32,680 nt of DNA from Alphaproteobacteria bacterium (lineage in GTDB: Bacteria > Pseudomonadota > Alphaproteobacteria > Micavibrionales > Micavibrionaceae), in the NCBI GenBank assembly GCA_030147745.1, contig JASBUS010000086.1, positions 1 to 32,680 on the forward strand, in the 5' to 3' direction. This document shows positions 19,001 to 26,007 of this stretch, piece by piece. Numbering within the stretch: the first letter of the stretch is position 1; each line of letters opens with the position of its first letter. The position numbers and the translations under genes were made by a program. The notes under the pieces were generated by a model that saw only the letters and a program-made list of their open reading frames with translations, was not told where the DNA came from and did not search any database.

Positions 19001-19297
19001 GATAATATTAAAGGCGCAGGCCGCGGCGTAAGTGATCGTAAAGCGCCCCTTGAGAAAGAACTCCGCGCATTATCTAATGAGCTTGAGAATAATCCAGAGC
19101 TTGTCGATCAATTCTTAATAAGCCATATGGAACAAGATGATGATTCCACAATGGAGGCTGATCATAATAATGAGGGCGTAAATCCACAACGTGATTTCAC
19201 CGCTATTGTCCAGCAAACCAATGATACGCCCAAAATTGATGACAATAACAACCAGAATAGAGCCCCTTCATCTTCTGTGCAAAACCTTGGGTTATAA
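16037..19297 (+). CDS. Large protein with two divergent GGDEF-like domains
   Basis: This 1086-residue protein starts at a TTG, set by AAGGAG 8 nt upstream; the next ATG is at 16061. Two regions resemble diguanylate cyclase GGDEF domains. The first (about 95-265) has LEFDFGNMGGTN (121-132) at the metal-binding position and RTGGDEL at 212-218, close to the active RxGGDEF form but with an extra insertion between them. The second (about 480-640) has VGFQNLGGLNNLLGHDGAD (486-504) and NGGGEF (533-538), where the Asp is replaced by Gly, so it is probably inactive. A hydrophobic Gly-rich stretch at 746-768 may be a membrane segment. The C-terminal 300 residues are charged and helical. No signal peptide is seen. 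Synthesis of cyclic di-GMP or another nucleotide by domain 1 is possible, and a purely sensory or structural role is also possible. Confidence 0.72.
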   Translation: MPYNPSEIMHMKELESWVQPYAELSGQSREQVIGDIINIWQDEGKLIDSGELAVKLTEKYLDQKDVSEAAKQQILADVRDAEAIKRSADGTTGVLKKDHKGVETALSHIYAKETGKPVMMLEFDFGNMGGTNEHFQKKYAIEKFQQDHGHATFADAEKAFKALPLEEQKVLSDAINIKQTFSKTDIAAKIITQSVYSDLQAHFPDSQVTAIRTGGDELRFIVEGVEPSKYNDIIMATTHNVEIKMAELGLLDHEHAKGRNNRFKDGFGGGLAAKDMREINDPDNIIAQMDEDVKAHKDSIGEVRVGRHMNIEETVKRNFGLAKDADISALPAAEQQRFNEEVKRQGEYLEKNATNIRAHAPEPAATIADYDEKAAKILAEVDRTPQNTVNDPNLKAADVDGLAYDQYATIEERRAAYMEQQRVPEYEKANGGPLDESIKKFMDHEVRSINPMDPSAGVHTVSDFYQNAKLWHEAAGDGPKPSTMFVGFQNLGGLNNLLGHDGADAVLTDMAKIVKTSLNEAGIESDKFVIAHNGGGEFRLLVQPGYEDQLILAQQTIADKTADLNRGNISEYLEKKGINLDADTQEKIVGKNFSVVEDPKVRETAINGQKIEGYADGLAVISTHSEIEIAPHGTPDKSWDMDHVLTDQKKHLDAATDQFRHEEILHYQGINENNPPDPNKEYKATREAAAKPEVKNIQPEFTKVVEQGIESNAELANKADSALKISDEAAELSVDAARGLIKAGKLAKLSVVGGIALTGGVGALINYVHENQREDAKDMLDKGDISQEAYDDYMKLSENVENMMQAENIGGQGFFFIVTTPLVEIEAQRKFEEFANRHSDIPQHLLEKLNVSMLDTQTQRGAFNDVILKNLPNDPSAVSPELRDLIEAKNDMDSIHNRYKQMLRVENRNGRIVNDLIQEAKEKSAEAKQGYETKLIEKLGDPQTAREILNMLPEDDKLDMALTIAKFDKSVGTEFPQIARINELQEKIDNIKGAGRGVSDRKAPLEKELRALSNELENNPELVDQFLISHMEQDDDSTMEADHNNEGVNPQRDFTAIVQQTNDTPKIDDNNNQNRAPSSSVQNLGL

Positions 19298-19467
19298 AGC
19301 ACCAAAGCATACAATATTGCTCCATGCGTATAAATTCGTTGCTTTTTCTTTGATTTCATGGCATCACTATATCAAACATCTACGAAATACCTTGCTTTAA
19401 TGAGAATTAGGCAGACTTTCTACGATGCCTAATACACTACTACTAACTACAAGCAAGGAGTCCTTAA

Positions 19468-19674
19468 ATGGCAACCGGTACAGTCAAATGGTTTAACCCT
19501 GATAAAGGTTTTGGTTTTATTCAACCTGAAAATGGCGGCAAAGACGTGTTCGTTCACATCTCTGCAGTTACAGAAGCAGGTCTTAATACACTTAACGAAG
19601 GTCAAACTGTTGAGTATGATATTGTTGAGAGCCGTGGCAAAGAAGCAGCAGGCAATCTTAAAGCTGTTGCATAA
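19468..19674 (+). CDS. Cold shock protein (CspA family)
   Basis: This 68-residue single cold-shock-domain protein binds single-stranded nucleic acid and melts RNA structure. It opens with [13 protein letters not shown]1 is KGFGFI (13-18) and RNP2 is VFVHI (27-31), with the usual aromatic surface. The length is standard. AAGGAG at 19455-19460 precedes the ATG. The 170-nt gap upstream may be a long 5' leader, as in many csp genes, but I could not fix a promoter. A clean terminator follows. Which CspA paralogue it is cannot be told. Confidence 0.96.
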   Translation: MATGTVKWFNPDKGFGFIQPENGGKDVFVHISAVTEAGLNTLNEGQTVEYDIVESRGKEAAGNLKAVA

Positions 19675-19697
19675 TTCTTTCACGATATGCAATTTTC

Positions 19698-19727
19698 AAA
19701 CGCCGTTGTAACCCAGCGGCGTTTTTT
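19698..19727 (+). terminator. Intrinsic terminator after the cold shock gene
   Basis: AAACGCCG (19698-19705) and CGGCGTTT (19717-19724) form an 8-bp stem with an 11-nt loop that ends in six T. It stands only 14 nt before the ATG of the M48 lipoprotein, so that gene has little room for its own promoter. Confidence 0.85.
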
Positions 19728-19740
19728 ATATGATAAAGCT

Positions 19741-20895
19741 ATGAAAAAGCTGCGCGCCTTATTGCTACTCACCCTATTTTGTTGCCTTGGCGCCTGCCAG
19801 TCACCAATATCGCGGTATCACGGTGCGAGCAAAGATGAAATCAATGCTGAAATTCGCACTCAAAAAGAAATGGCCTTTCAGCAGCGCATTAAAGAAACAT
19901 CACATCTATATGGCATCTTTTTTAACATCATCCGCAAAAATGCCGATCTATGCAGCAAAACAAAATATTCCTTAGGCTTTTCGACGTGGAACATAAATAC
20001 ACTCAGCGGTGAACAGCAAGAAATTGCCGAAAATCTCTATGGCCTAGACCATGTTCATCAAGTTCATGAAGTCTACCCTGGTACAGATGCCGCACAACAT
20101 ATTCAACTGGGCGATAAAATCATTGCGATTAATGGCACAGATGTATCAAGCAGCAAGAAACATGCAAAAGCCATTAAATCATCCGTGAAGGATGATGATG
20201 AAGAGATCGAATTCTTGATGTTACGCGGTAACAAAACCTTTACCTTTAAACCCAAAGCCTACAAAGTCTGCGATTATAAATTCCACTACCAATATCACGC
20301 CCCTGAAATTAACGCCTATGCCCATGGCACAACTGTCATTTATGCCCGCGGCATGTATCGCTTTAACAAAACAGATGAGGAAATTGCCAATATCATCGGC
20401 CATGAAGTTGGCCATAACCTGATGAAGCATGTTGAAAAATCAACAATAAACAGATTCATCGCCAAAGCAGGCATCCTTCTAACGGATTTAATAATGCAGG
20501 ACACATCTTATCTTGATGATTACTATGCCAATATCATCGTGGATGCCGCCACAAATATATATAGCGTCGAATTTGAACGTGAGGCCGATTATATCGGCAT
20601 GTATTTCGCGGAACGTGCAGGATATGATATGCGTGATGCCATAAATCTCTGGCGCCGCATGGCGGTCGAAATCAGTGCCGAAAGCATTGATAAAAGAAGC
20701 TCTCACCCTGCTACGGCTGAACGTTTCATTTACTTACAAAAAACCTATGATGAAATTCAGGATAAAAAAACAAAAGGCCAAGCTTTAATCCCAAATATTG
20801 ATTGGGCTAAGACTGGCCTAGATGTTGATTTAGTACATGAGCCGCAACCAACGCCGCAGCCCACATATAATAATGATTTAACGGCTGTAGAATAA
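19741..20895 (+). CDS. M48-family metallopeptidase lipoprotein with PDZ domain
   Basis: This 384-residue protein starts with a lipoprotein signal, MKKLRALLLLTLFCCLGAC, and the lipobox Cys is residue 19. It is therefore anchored in the periplasm or outer membrane. A PDZ-like domain follows at about 85-170, with VYPGTDAAQHIQLGDKIIAI and NGTDV. The M48 zinc motif HEVGH lies at 221-225 and the third ligand Glu279 in EFEREADYIG. A C-terminal SSHPAT motif (around residue 320) is typical of M48 proteins. It is likely a periplasmic quality-control or processing protease, like BepA or LoiP with an added PDZ domain. The start at 19741 is fixed by the lipoprotein signal; an upstream in-frame ATG at 19687 falls inside the csp terminator. 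It overlaps the next gene's 3' end by 18 nt. Confidence 0.88.
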   Translation: MKKLRALLLLTLFCCLGACQSPISRYHGASKDEINAEIRTQKEMAFQQRIKETSHLYGIFFNIIRKNADLCSKTKYSLGFSTWNINTLSGEQQEIAENLYGLDHVHQVHEVYPGTDAAQHIQLGDKIIAINGTDVSSSKKHAKAIKSSVKDDDEEIEFLMLRGNKTFTFKPKAYKVCDYKFHYQYHAPEINAYAHGTTVIYARGMYRFNKTDEEIANIIGHEVGHNLMKHVEKSTINRFIAKAGILLTDLIMQDTSYLDDYYANIIVDAATNIYSVEFEREADYIGMYFAERAGYDMRDAINLWRRMAVEISAESIDKRSSHPATAERFIYLQKTYDEIQDKKTKGQALIPNIDWAKTGLDVDLVHEPQPTPQPTYNNDLTAVE

Positions 20896-22131
20896 ACGTA
20901 CAGCTTGGAACAATTCACTGTCCAAATCAGGTACGTGGTCAATTTTCACATCACCATTTACAGCTTGTTCAATTTCCGCTTCACCATAGCCCTGTTTACG
21001 TGCGATAGACGCCAATGCTGCAACACGTTTATTTGTCGCAGGGTGTGTTGCGTTTAATTCGCCCCATAACTTAGACAATTGACCTTTTTTCGGCATTTCA
21101 TCGACACCGAAATAGTTACATTTACTACGGTCAACTAATGCTTCCATTTTACGAAGTGATGTTATCAACGCTAATGGACTTGCGCCCAATTTAACTGCAC
21201 CTGCATCAGCCTGAAACTCATTGCTGCGTGACATGCTTTTTTCAGTGAAGGTCAAACCAAGGTTAATCCCTTTCGCCCCCGCATATATTGGCAAGAACGC
21301 AGGGTTAAAGCAGGTCATTGTACCAACCATAGCGACTTGACCAAATATGTTAGACAAACGCTTTGCTTCGCGCACTTCTTCAAAATCATTCGGGTCAACA
21401 TCCTTGGCCTTCTTACCAATTAAATGCCCTTTCGGATGCATATCGCGGCCAACAAGTGTACCAACCACGCCAGCGGCCATACCTGTAATAAAGCCAACAA
21501 TACCTGTCTGAATATACCCCAAATAAATCATACATTTATTGCTGATTTTGGTTGCCATAGACACCAAATTTTTAGGTGTCGCAACGCGCTGATGTTCCGC
21601 CGCTGCATGGGTAAATTCATGTGCCAATACGGCTTTTTGCTCATCTTCATTCAATAAAGCCAAAAGCTTTTCTGAAATAATGATCACGGGTTTACCGAAG
21701 TTAGAAGCCGCCGCATTTGGTGTGCGCTCCGCTTCTTCAAAAGTTTTGCGGAACATATAATCCCAAAGGCCCTTGCCTTTTTCCTTACGGCTTTCCGCTT
21801 CATAATCAATATCTTCGGCCAATTGCTTAGGACGGAAGCTGAAAATTTTCTGGCGCTCTTGCGTTAGGCCTGATTCACGGCTCAAATCATCAACCATTTT
21901 ACGCAAATTCGGCGACAAATTATGTGTATCTGGGTGTTCTTGTAATTCATTTTCCAAGAAACGTGCCGCCGCTTTGGTCATTGCAGGCGCAACAGCCATC
22001 GTTACACCAGCGCCAATCGCCAATGCCCATGGTGAACCAAGCACGACCGCACCAGCCGTCAGCGCACCAACGGCGGTATAATGCAGCGCGACGCTCGCAT
22101 AATTTTTGAAAGAATATAGCTTGGATTGCAT
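20878..22131 (-). CDS. M48-family membrane metallopeptidase, HtpX-like
   Basis: This 417-residue integral membrane protease has hydrophobic segments at about 18-50, 203-228 and 262-297. The zinc motif is HEFTH (171-175) and the third ligand is Glu305 in SRSNEFQADAGAVKLG, the HtpX-type signature. ATHPATNKRVAAL near the C-terminus is the usual M48 end motif. An extra charged stretch at about 110-135 precedes the catalytic helix. HtpX-type enzymes cleave misfolded inner membrane proteins. The length exceeds the roughly 290 residues of E. coli HtpX, so this is a family relative and not a strict orthologue. Its 3' end overlaps that of the M48 lipoprotein. GGGAG lies close before the ATG at 22131. 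Its upstream region carries an AT-rich repeat set. Confidence 0.85.
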   Translation of the reverse strand: MQSKLYSFKNYASVALHYTAVGALTAGAVVLGSPWALAIGAGVTMAVAPAMTKAAARFLENELQEHPDTHNLSPNLRKMVDDLSRESGLTQERQKIFSFRPKQLAEDIDYEAESRKEKGKGLWDYMFRKTFEEAERTPNAAASNFGKPVIIISEKLLALLNEDEQKAVLAHEFTHAAAEHQRVATPKNLVSMATKISNKCMIYLGYIQTGIVGFITGMAAGVVGTLVGRDMHPKGHLIGKKAKDVDPNDFEEVREAKRLSNIFGQVAMVGTMTCFNPAFLPIYAGAKGINLGLTFTEKSMSRSNEFQADAGAVKLGASPLALITSLRKMEALVDRSKCNYFGVDEMPKKGQLSKLWGELNATHPATNKRVAALASIARKQGYGEAEIEQAVNGDVKIDHVPDLDSELFQAVRLFYSR

Positions 22132-22141
22132 CCTGATCTCC

Positions 22142-22237
22142 CTGTATATATTTATTTTTTTTATTTATTAAATTCTATTTAGCACAGAAAAAATGGCTGT
22201 GCAATAGAATATATACAAACAACAACAATATATACAG
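22142..22237. repeat. AT-rich inverted and direct repeats upstream of the membrane protease
   Basis: CTGTATATATT (22142-22152) and AATATATACAG (22227-22237) are exact inverted copies. A third near copy, AATATATACAA, lies at 22208-22218. Between them GCACAG and CTGTGC (22182-22202) form a small hairpin. The set lies in the 125-nt region before the M48 gene and could be an operator array, though AT richness makes chance matches easier. Confidence 0.4.
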
Positions 22238-22256
22238 TTATATAACAGGCGCTAAT

Positions 22257-23435
22257 TTATATCCCAAATTGAGGGCGGCAAGTCTTGATAATAAAGCCGT
22301 CTTGCGCTGAATTTGCCTCAACCTTACAAGCAGATGGATCAAAGCCTGCTTCACGCATAGCCGCTTCTTGCGCCTCTTTGATCGCTTGTTCTTGCGCTAG
22401 ATTAATGAACTTATAACCTTCATCGCCCAATTTCTCGACACGGTAATCATTAATATCCGTACCTTCAGGCATATTCGCAACAAACAGCTCTCTTGCTTGG
22501 TCTAAGTGAACTTTATCAAGCACGCTGTCACCATGTAACCAGACACGGTCTAATTCAGCGACGGTTTTAAGCGCGGCCGCTTGGTCTTGTGCAATCGCGT
22601 CATTAACGCCAGTATATTGGAAATATGCATAATCAATACGCGCCTTAACATCACCCGTTTCAACGGCATCTTTCAAAAGCTGCGCGCCCCATGCATCGGC
22701 ATCAACAAGATCCGTAAGCTCACCTAATTGGTCAAAACCATAGAAACCATTAATCAAACCAAGGCCAACATCACGTACCGCCCATGTTTGCCCCTTAAGC
22801 GCCGCATCAATCATTTCACGCGCTTGGTCGCTTAAATCAGGGTTTTGTGCCAATAACGCCAATTTCTCATATGGGCTTTCTGGAATAACCAAAGCTGGTT
22901 CTTCTGGAATTATCTCTGTCTCTTCTTCTGGAAGTTCTTCAACTGGTGGCTCAACAGGTACTTCTGTGCCGCTTTCAGGGATAATTTCAGGAATATCATC
23001 GGTTGGCACTTCAATAATTTCAGGTGCGCCGACAGTAAAATAGTTGTCCGCAATCCAATCTGCCCCACCAAAACCAATAAAGGCTGATGTTGTTGTTAAC
23101 GCCAAGCGTAATGAATACCCCTTCCAACGTGATTTAAAGAAATCGAGCGCATTATCATGCTCTGTCTGTTGCTTATAATCTTTATTAAAGCTGTAAGCCG
23201 TTAAACCGACACCTGCAGCTACCGTAAAGACTGGCCCTAAAATCGCCGCCCCTGCTGCCATCGCGGCAATCTTTGCACCAACACCAGCCGCAATACCCAA
23301 GGCCGCAGGCGTGAAAGCTTTTTTCAGCGTATTCTTACTTGGTAAACGCTGCGTAACGCCGCGCCAAACTGATTTAAGTGAAAATTTGCTTTTGCTCTCG
23401 CTCGCTTGAACTTCTTGTTTTTCAATATCGCTCAT
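22257..23435 (-). CDS. Hypothetical membrane-anchored protein with Pro/Glu-rich linker
   Basis: I do not recognise this 392-residue protein. The N-terminal 40 residues are polar and basic. A Gly/Ala-rich hydrophobic region follows (about 43-82, probably two helices) and then another hydrophobic stretch near 108-128. Residues about 138-188 are a Pro/Glu-rich linker with repeated IIPE and PEE units. The C-terminal domain is helical. One part, LLKDAVETGDVKARIDYAYF, looks like a weak Sel1/TPR-type repeat. Two cysteines lie near the C-terminus (DPSACKVE and TCRPQ). The gene diverges from the Asn/Gln-rich secreted protein gene and shares its 236-nt upstream region, so a functional link is possible but unproven. 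The C-terminal half is probably on the periplasmic side. Confidence 0.65.
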   Translation of the reverse strand: MSDIEKQEVQASESKSKFSLKSVWRGVTQRLPSKNTLKKAFTPAALGIAAGVGAKIAAMAAGAAILGPVFTVAAGVGLTAYSFNKDYKQQTEHDNALDFFKSRWKGYSLRLALTTTSAFIGFGGADWIADNYFTVGAPEIIEVPTDDIPEIIPESGTEVPVEPPVEELPEEETEIIPEEPALVIPESPYEKLALLAQNPDLSDQAREMIDAALKGQTWAVRDVGLGLINGFYGFDQLGELTDLVDADAWGAQLLKDAVETGDVKARIDYAYFQYTGVNDAIAQDQAAALKTVAELDRVWLHGDSVLDKVHLDQARELFVANMPEGTDINDYRVEKLGDEGYKFINLAQEQAIKEAQEAAMREAGFDPSACKVEANSAQDGFIIKTCRPQFGI

Positions 23436-23546
23436 GGTCTTGTCCTAACATTGCGGTAAATTCGGGCATAGTTTTCACATAATCCAAAACAAAAATCAAC
23501 AAAATTCACAAAAACATAAGGAAAACATAATGTTAAATAAAGTTTG

Positions 23547-23576
23547 TTGACACACTATACATAATCATGGCATAAC
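23547..23576 (+). promoter_or_regulatory. Promoter-like site for the Asn/Gln-rich protein gene
   Basis: A perfect -35 TTGACA (23547-23552) is followed at 17-18 nt by CATAAC or GCATAA, a weak -10. The leader to the ATG at 23672 would be about 90 nt and contains CACCGTT/AACAGTG, a small hairpin. Confidence 0.4.
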
Positions 23577-23671
23577 CCATCACCGTTGAAACAGTGTCAT
23601 AGAAGGCGAAAAGCTTTTAAGGGCCCAAAACCCCGAGATGTATAAGCCGAGATTTAATAGAGGAATTTAAA

Positions 23672-25237
23672 ATGACGACCACTAAACTATCGAATTTGAA
23701 AAACGCAGCCATCCTAGCAGCAGCTTTGGGCACATCAGGTGCAGCATTTGCAGGTGGCACACAACAAACACAGCCAATCATTAATGTTGGTGGCCCTGAA
23801 AACTTTATAACTGTTGAACCTGCCGTTGTTGAAAACAACCCAGTCGTCACAGCAACTGGCACAGCCACAGCACAAGGCGGCGACCAAAATAACCAAGTGA
23901 GCATTGCGCCAATTTCATCTGTCTCATCAGGCGGCAACGTAAACGGTACAATCGCTGATTATTCACAAACATTGAACAACGCTGGTGGCGCTGAAGTATT
24001 TGTTGGCGACACAAGCGCAACAAACGGTGATGTAAACGGCAATATCAGTGGCACAATCACTGACAACTCACAAACACTAAACAATGCTGGCGGCGCTGAA
24101 TTGAATGACAATTCAATCACGAACAACAGCAGCATCGGTGGCGGCGCGGAGCTTCTTTCAAACATTGAAAATGGCGGCGTAACAGGTAACATTGCTGATA
24201 ATTCAACAACCAATAACAGCAACATTGCTGGTGGCGCTGAATTGTTGTCAAACATCGAAAACGGTGGCGTAACAGGCACAATCGAAGATAATTCAACAAC
24301 CAATATTGATGCATCTTCACAAAACGATCTTGCGCAGAACAACAACCAAGAGCAAAGCAATAGCCAAGCGCAAGAAAACAACCAGTCGCAAGACAATAAC
24401 CAAACCAACAGCCAATCTACATCAGTAGACAATAGTGGCAGCGGTAACAGCCAAAACCAGAATACACAAAACACATCTGTTGGCGGTAATAACAGCAGCT
24501 ACACAAATAACAGTGTATACAAAGCGGGTGCGGCATCTAACATTCCACAAGCTGCGGCAATTTTGGCAACGAAGCAGTGTTCAGCGTCATTCTCATTCGG
24601 CGCTGGTGGCGGTAACGTATACGCAGGCTACGGCGGCCTATCATTTGGTTTTGTTGGCAGCGAAGCGGTTGCCCTTACAGGTAAAATGAAAGTTGACGGT
24701 AAAACTGTCGAAGTAGCATACACAATCCCTGAACTTGCAGATCTTGCGCCGACTGAACGCGCACCAGTATTTGCAAACCTTCGTAAAGGTGAACAGGAAA
24801 AAGCGACATGTTTGATGGGCAATTACATTGCACAGGAACGTTCACTGCAAAAAGCTTACGACCAAGCGACTAAAGTTGCAGAAATTAATGCAAATGCCCA
24901 CACAACAAGCACAAGCATTAACGCACAAGCCAACATGTATATCGCTGAAGTCCAAGCAAACAGCGCCGTTCAAGTTGAACAAACACGTGCAATCGGCCAA
25001 GCGTTCAACCAAACAGTGACTCATAGCTGTAACTTAAAGCCAACAGTCATCCAAGACGGTGCAAACAAGCAAGCTGTTGTGAAAGAAACCCTCGCTATTC
25101 GCGGTCAAGGCCATGAAAACTGCGAACAAGTTATGTGGGGCACATTTAACGCCCTTACAAACGGCGCGCCAGTAAGCACACAAAAGCCAGACTTTACAAA
25201 ATACACTCAGAAAGTCGCGCCAGCGCCAAAACAATAA
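23672..25237 (+). CDS. Secreted Asn/Gln-rich repeat protein, possible surface fibre or amyloid
   Basis: This 521-residue protein has a Sec signal peptide (1-27, ending GAAFA) with a likely cut after Ala27. Residues about 85-210 hold four degenerate repeats built on V(N/T)G(T/N)I-x-D(N/Y)S-x-T-N and GGAE. The last two are 90 nt apart and almost identical. Residues about 215-285 are extremely Asn/Gln/Ser-rich. Then comes a Gly-rich segment, CSASFSFGAGGGNVYAGYGG, and a helical Ala/Gln/Asn region around 375-450. Four cysteines lie in the C-terminal half. The composition is like that of functional amyloids and adhesins, but it lacks curli (CsgA) and FapC repeat motifs, so the family is unknown. 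GAGGAA precedes the ATG. A terminator follows, then a lipoprotein gene on the same strand. Confidence 0.72.
   Translation: MTTTKLSNLKNAAILAAALGTSGAAFAGGTQQTQPIINVGGPENFITVEPAVVENNPVVTATGTATAQGGDQNNQVSIAPISSVSSGGNVNGTIADYSQTLNNAGGAEVFVGDTSATNGDVNGNISGTITDNSQTLNNAGGAELNDNSITNNSSIGGGAELLSNIENGGVTGNIADNSTTNNSNIAGGAELLSNIENGGVTGTIEDNSTTNIDASSQNDLAQNNNQEQSNSQAQENNQSQDNNQTNSQSTSVDNSGSGNSQNQNTQNTSVGGNNSSYTNNSVYKAGAASNIPQAAAILATKQCSASFSFGAGGGNVYAGYGGLSFGFVGSEAVALTGKMKVDGKTVEVAYTIPELADLAPTERAPVFANLRKGEQEKATCLMGNYIAQERSLQKAYDQATKVAEINANAHTTSTSINAQANMYIAEVQANSAVQVEQTRAIGQAFNQTVTHSCNLKPTVIQDGANKQAVVKETLAIRGQGHENCEQVMWGTFNALTNGAPVSTQKPDFTKYTQKVAPAPKQ
24140..24305 (+). repeat. 90-nt tandem repeat inside the secreted protein gene
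   Basis: Two consecutive units encode GGAELLSNIENGGVTG followed by NIADNSTTN or TIEDNSTTN with a 90-nt (30-codon) period. Nucleotide differences are mostly at third positions, which fits a protein-level repeat under selection and not a very recent duplication. Two weaker copies lie upstream from about 23939. Confidence 0.75.
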
Positions 25238-25295
25238 TTAGTTTAAATTGAGAATATTATGTTTGCTCTGATATAGACCAAACATCAGAATGATG

Positions 25296-25333
25296 AGGCC
25301 GCTTCCCTTCCCCTATAGCGGCCTTATCTTTAT
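25296..25333 (+). terminator. Terminator after the secreted repeat protein gene
   Basis: AGGCCGCT (25296-25303) and AGCGGCCT (25317-25324) form a perfect 8-bp stem with a 13-nt loop, followed by a T-rich tract. A second weaker hairpin (TGTTTG...CAAACA, about 25260-25284) lies just before it. Confidence 0.75.
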
Positions 25334-25425
25334 TAAAATCAATGCGTTAACAACAATACTTGATTTTAATATGGAAAATATATAAATTACCTCACGGTAA
25401 TATAAAAAACTAATGGTGTGTAAAA

Positions 25426-26007
25426 ATGAATCTTAAAAAAATCTTCGTTACAGTGGCACTTCCTGTTCTGCTCTCTGCCTGTGCATCACAGCGCATAATC
25501 CATAGCTTATCTGATGACTGCCTGCATGAAGTAAAAGACGAAGACGGCAAAGTCATTAGCGTTGATTTTAGCCAAGCTTGCGGCGAGCATAAAAAAGAAC
25601 TCGCACGCCTGACCATTACCGAAGAAACCGAAAAAGCGTTAAAAACCATCGAAGCCACACAGCAAGGTGAAATTAACATCATCAATCAGGAAAAAACCAA
25701 AATCTTCTGGCAAGCCCTTGCCCAGCGCGCCGCCGTTGAATTGGGCAACCCACGCCAAGAAGACACCGCAACACGTTTGTTAATTGCTGCACGCACCCAT
25801 GAAGATCCTGAAATTCGCAAGATGCTGAGCGATGCACAGCAAGATTTAGGCATCACAAACGAAGCCCTAAACAGTAAAAACGCAACATGGGATAAAATCC
25901 GCGAAGCACAAGCCACACCAGGCATTCAAATTGTCGACCTCGGCAACGGCGAATTCTATATGGATAAATACAAACACAGCTACGGCCCACTAAGCCGCCC
26001 GAATTAA
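25426..26007 (+). CDS. Small outer membrane or periplasmic lipoprotein, unknown function
   Basis: This 193-residue protein has a lipoprotein signal, MNLKKIFVTVALPVLLSAC, with the lipid-modified Cys at 19. The mature part is helical and charged, with a coiled-coil-like stretch at about 65-95 (TEETEKALKTIEATQQGE) and two cysteines (DDCLHE, QACGEH) near its N-terminus. No family is recognised. Its start is set by GGTGTG about 6 nt before the ATG. A small hairpin, TTACC-TCAC-GGTAA, lies at 25387-25400. It follows the secreted Asn/Gln-rich protein gene on the same strand after a terminator, so it may have its own promoter. The pairing of a secreted repeat protein with a lipoprotein suggests export or anchoring, which is inference. 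It abuts the convergent beta-CASP gene with no spacer. Confidence 0.72.
   Translation: MNLKKIFVTVALPVLLSACASQRIIHSLSDDCLHEVKDEDGKVISVDFSQACGEHKKELARLTITEETEKALKTIEATQQGEINIINQEKTKIFWQALAQRAAVELGNPRQEDTATRLLIAARTHEDPEIRKMLSDAQQDLGITNEALNSKNATWDKIREAQATPGIQIVDLGNGEFYMDKYKHSYGPLSRPN

Noticed and set aside
24140-24305. Direct repeats that might suggest a CRISPR array
   Set aside because: The 90-nt period is in phase with the reading frame, differences fall mostly at third codon positions, and there are no constant short repeats with unique spacers.
23959-24474. A 171-codon open frame antisense to the Asn/Gln-rich gene
   Set aside because: Its composition (Leu/Trp/Ser/Pro-rich) is the mirror image of the repeats on the other strand, it has no convincing ribosome site, and the sense gene has a signal peptide and clear domain order.
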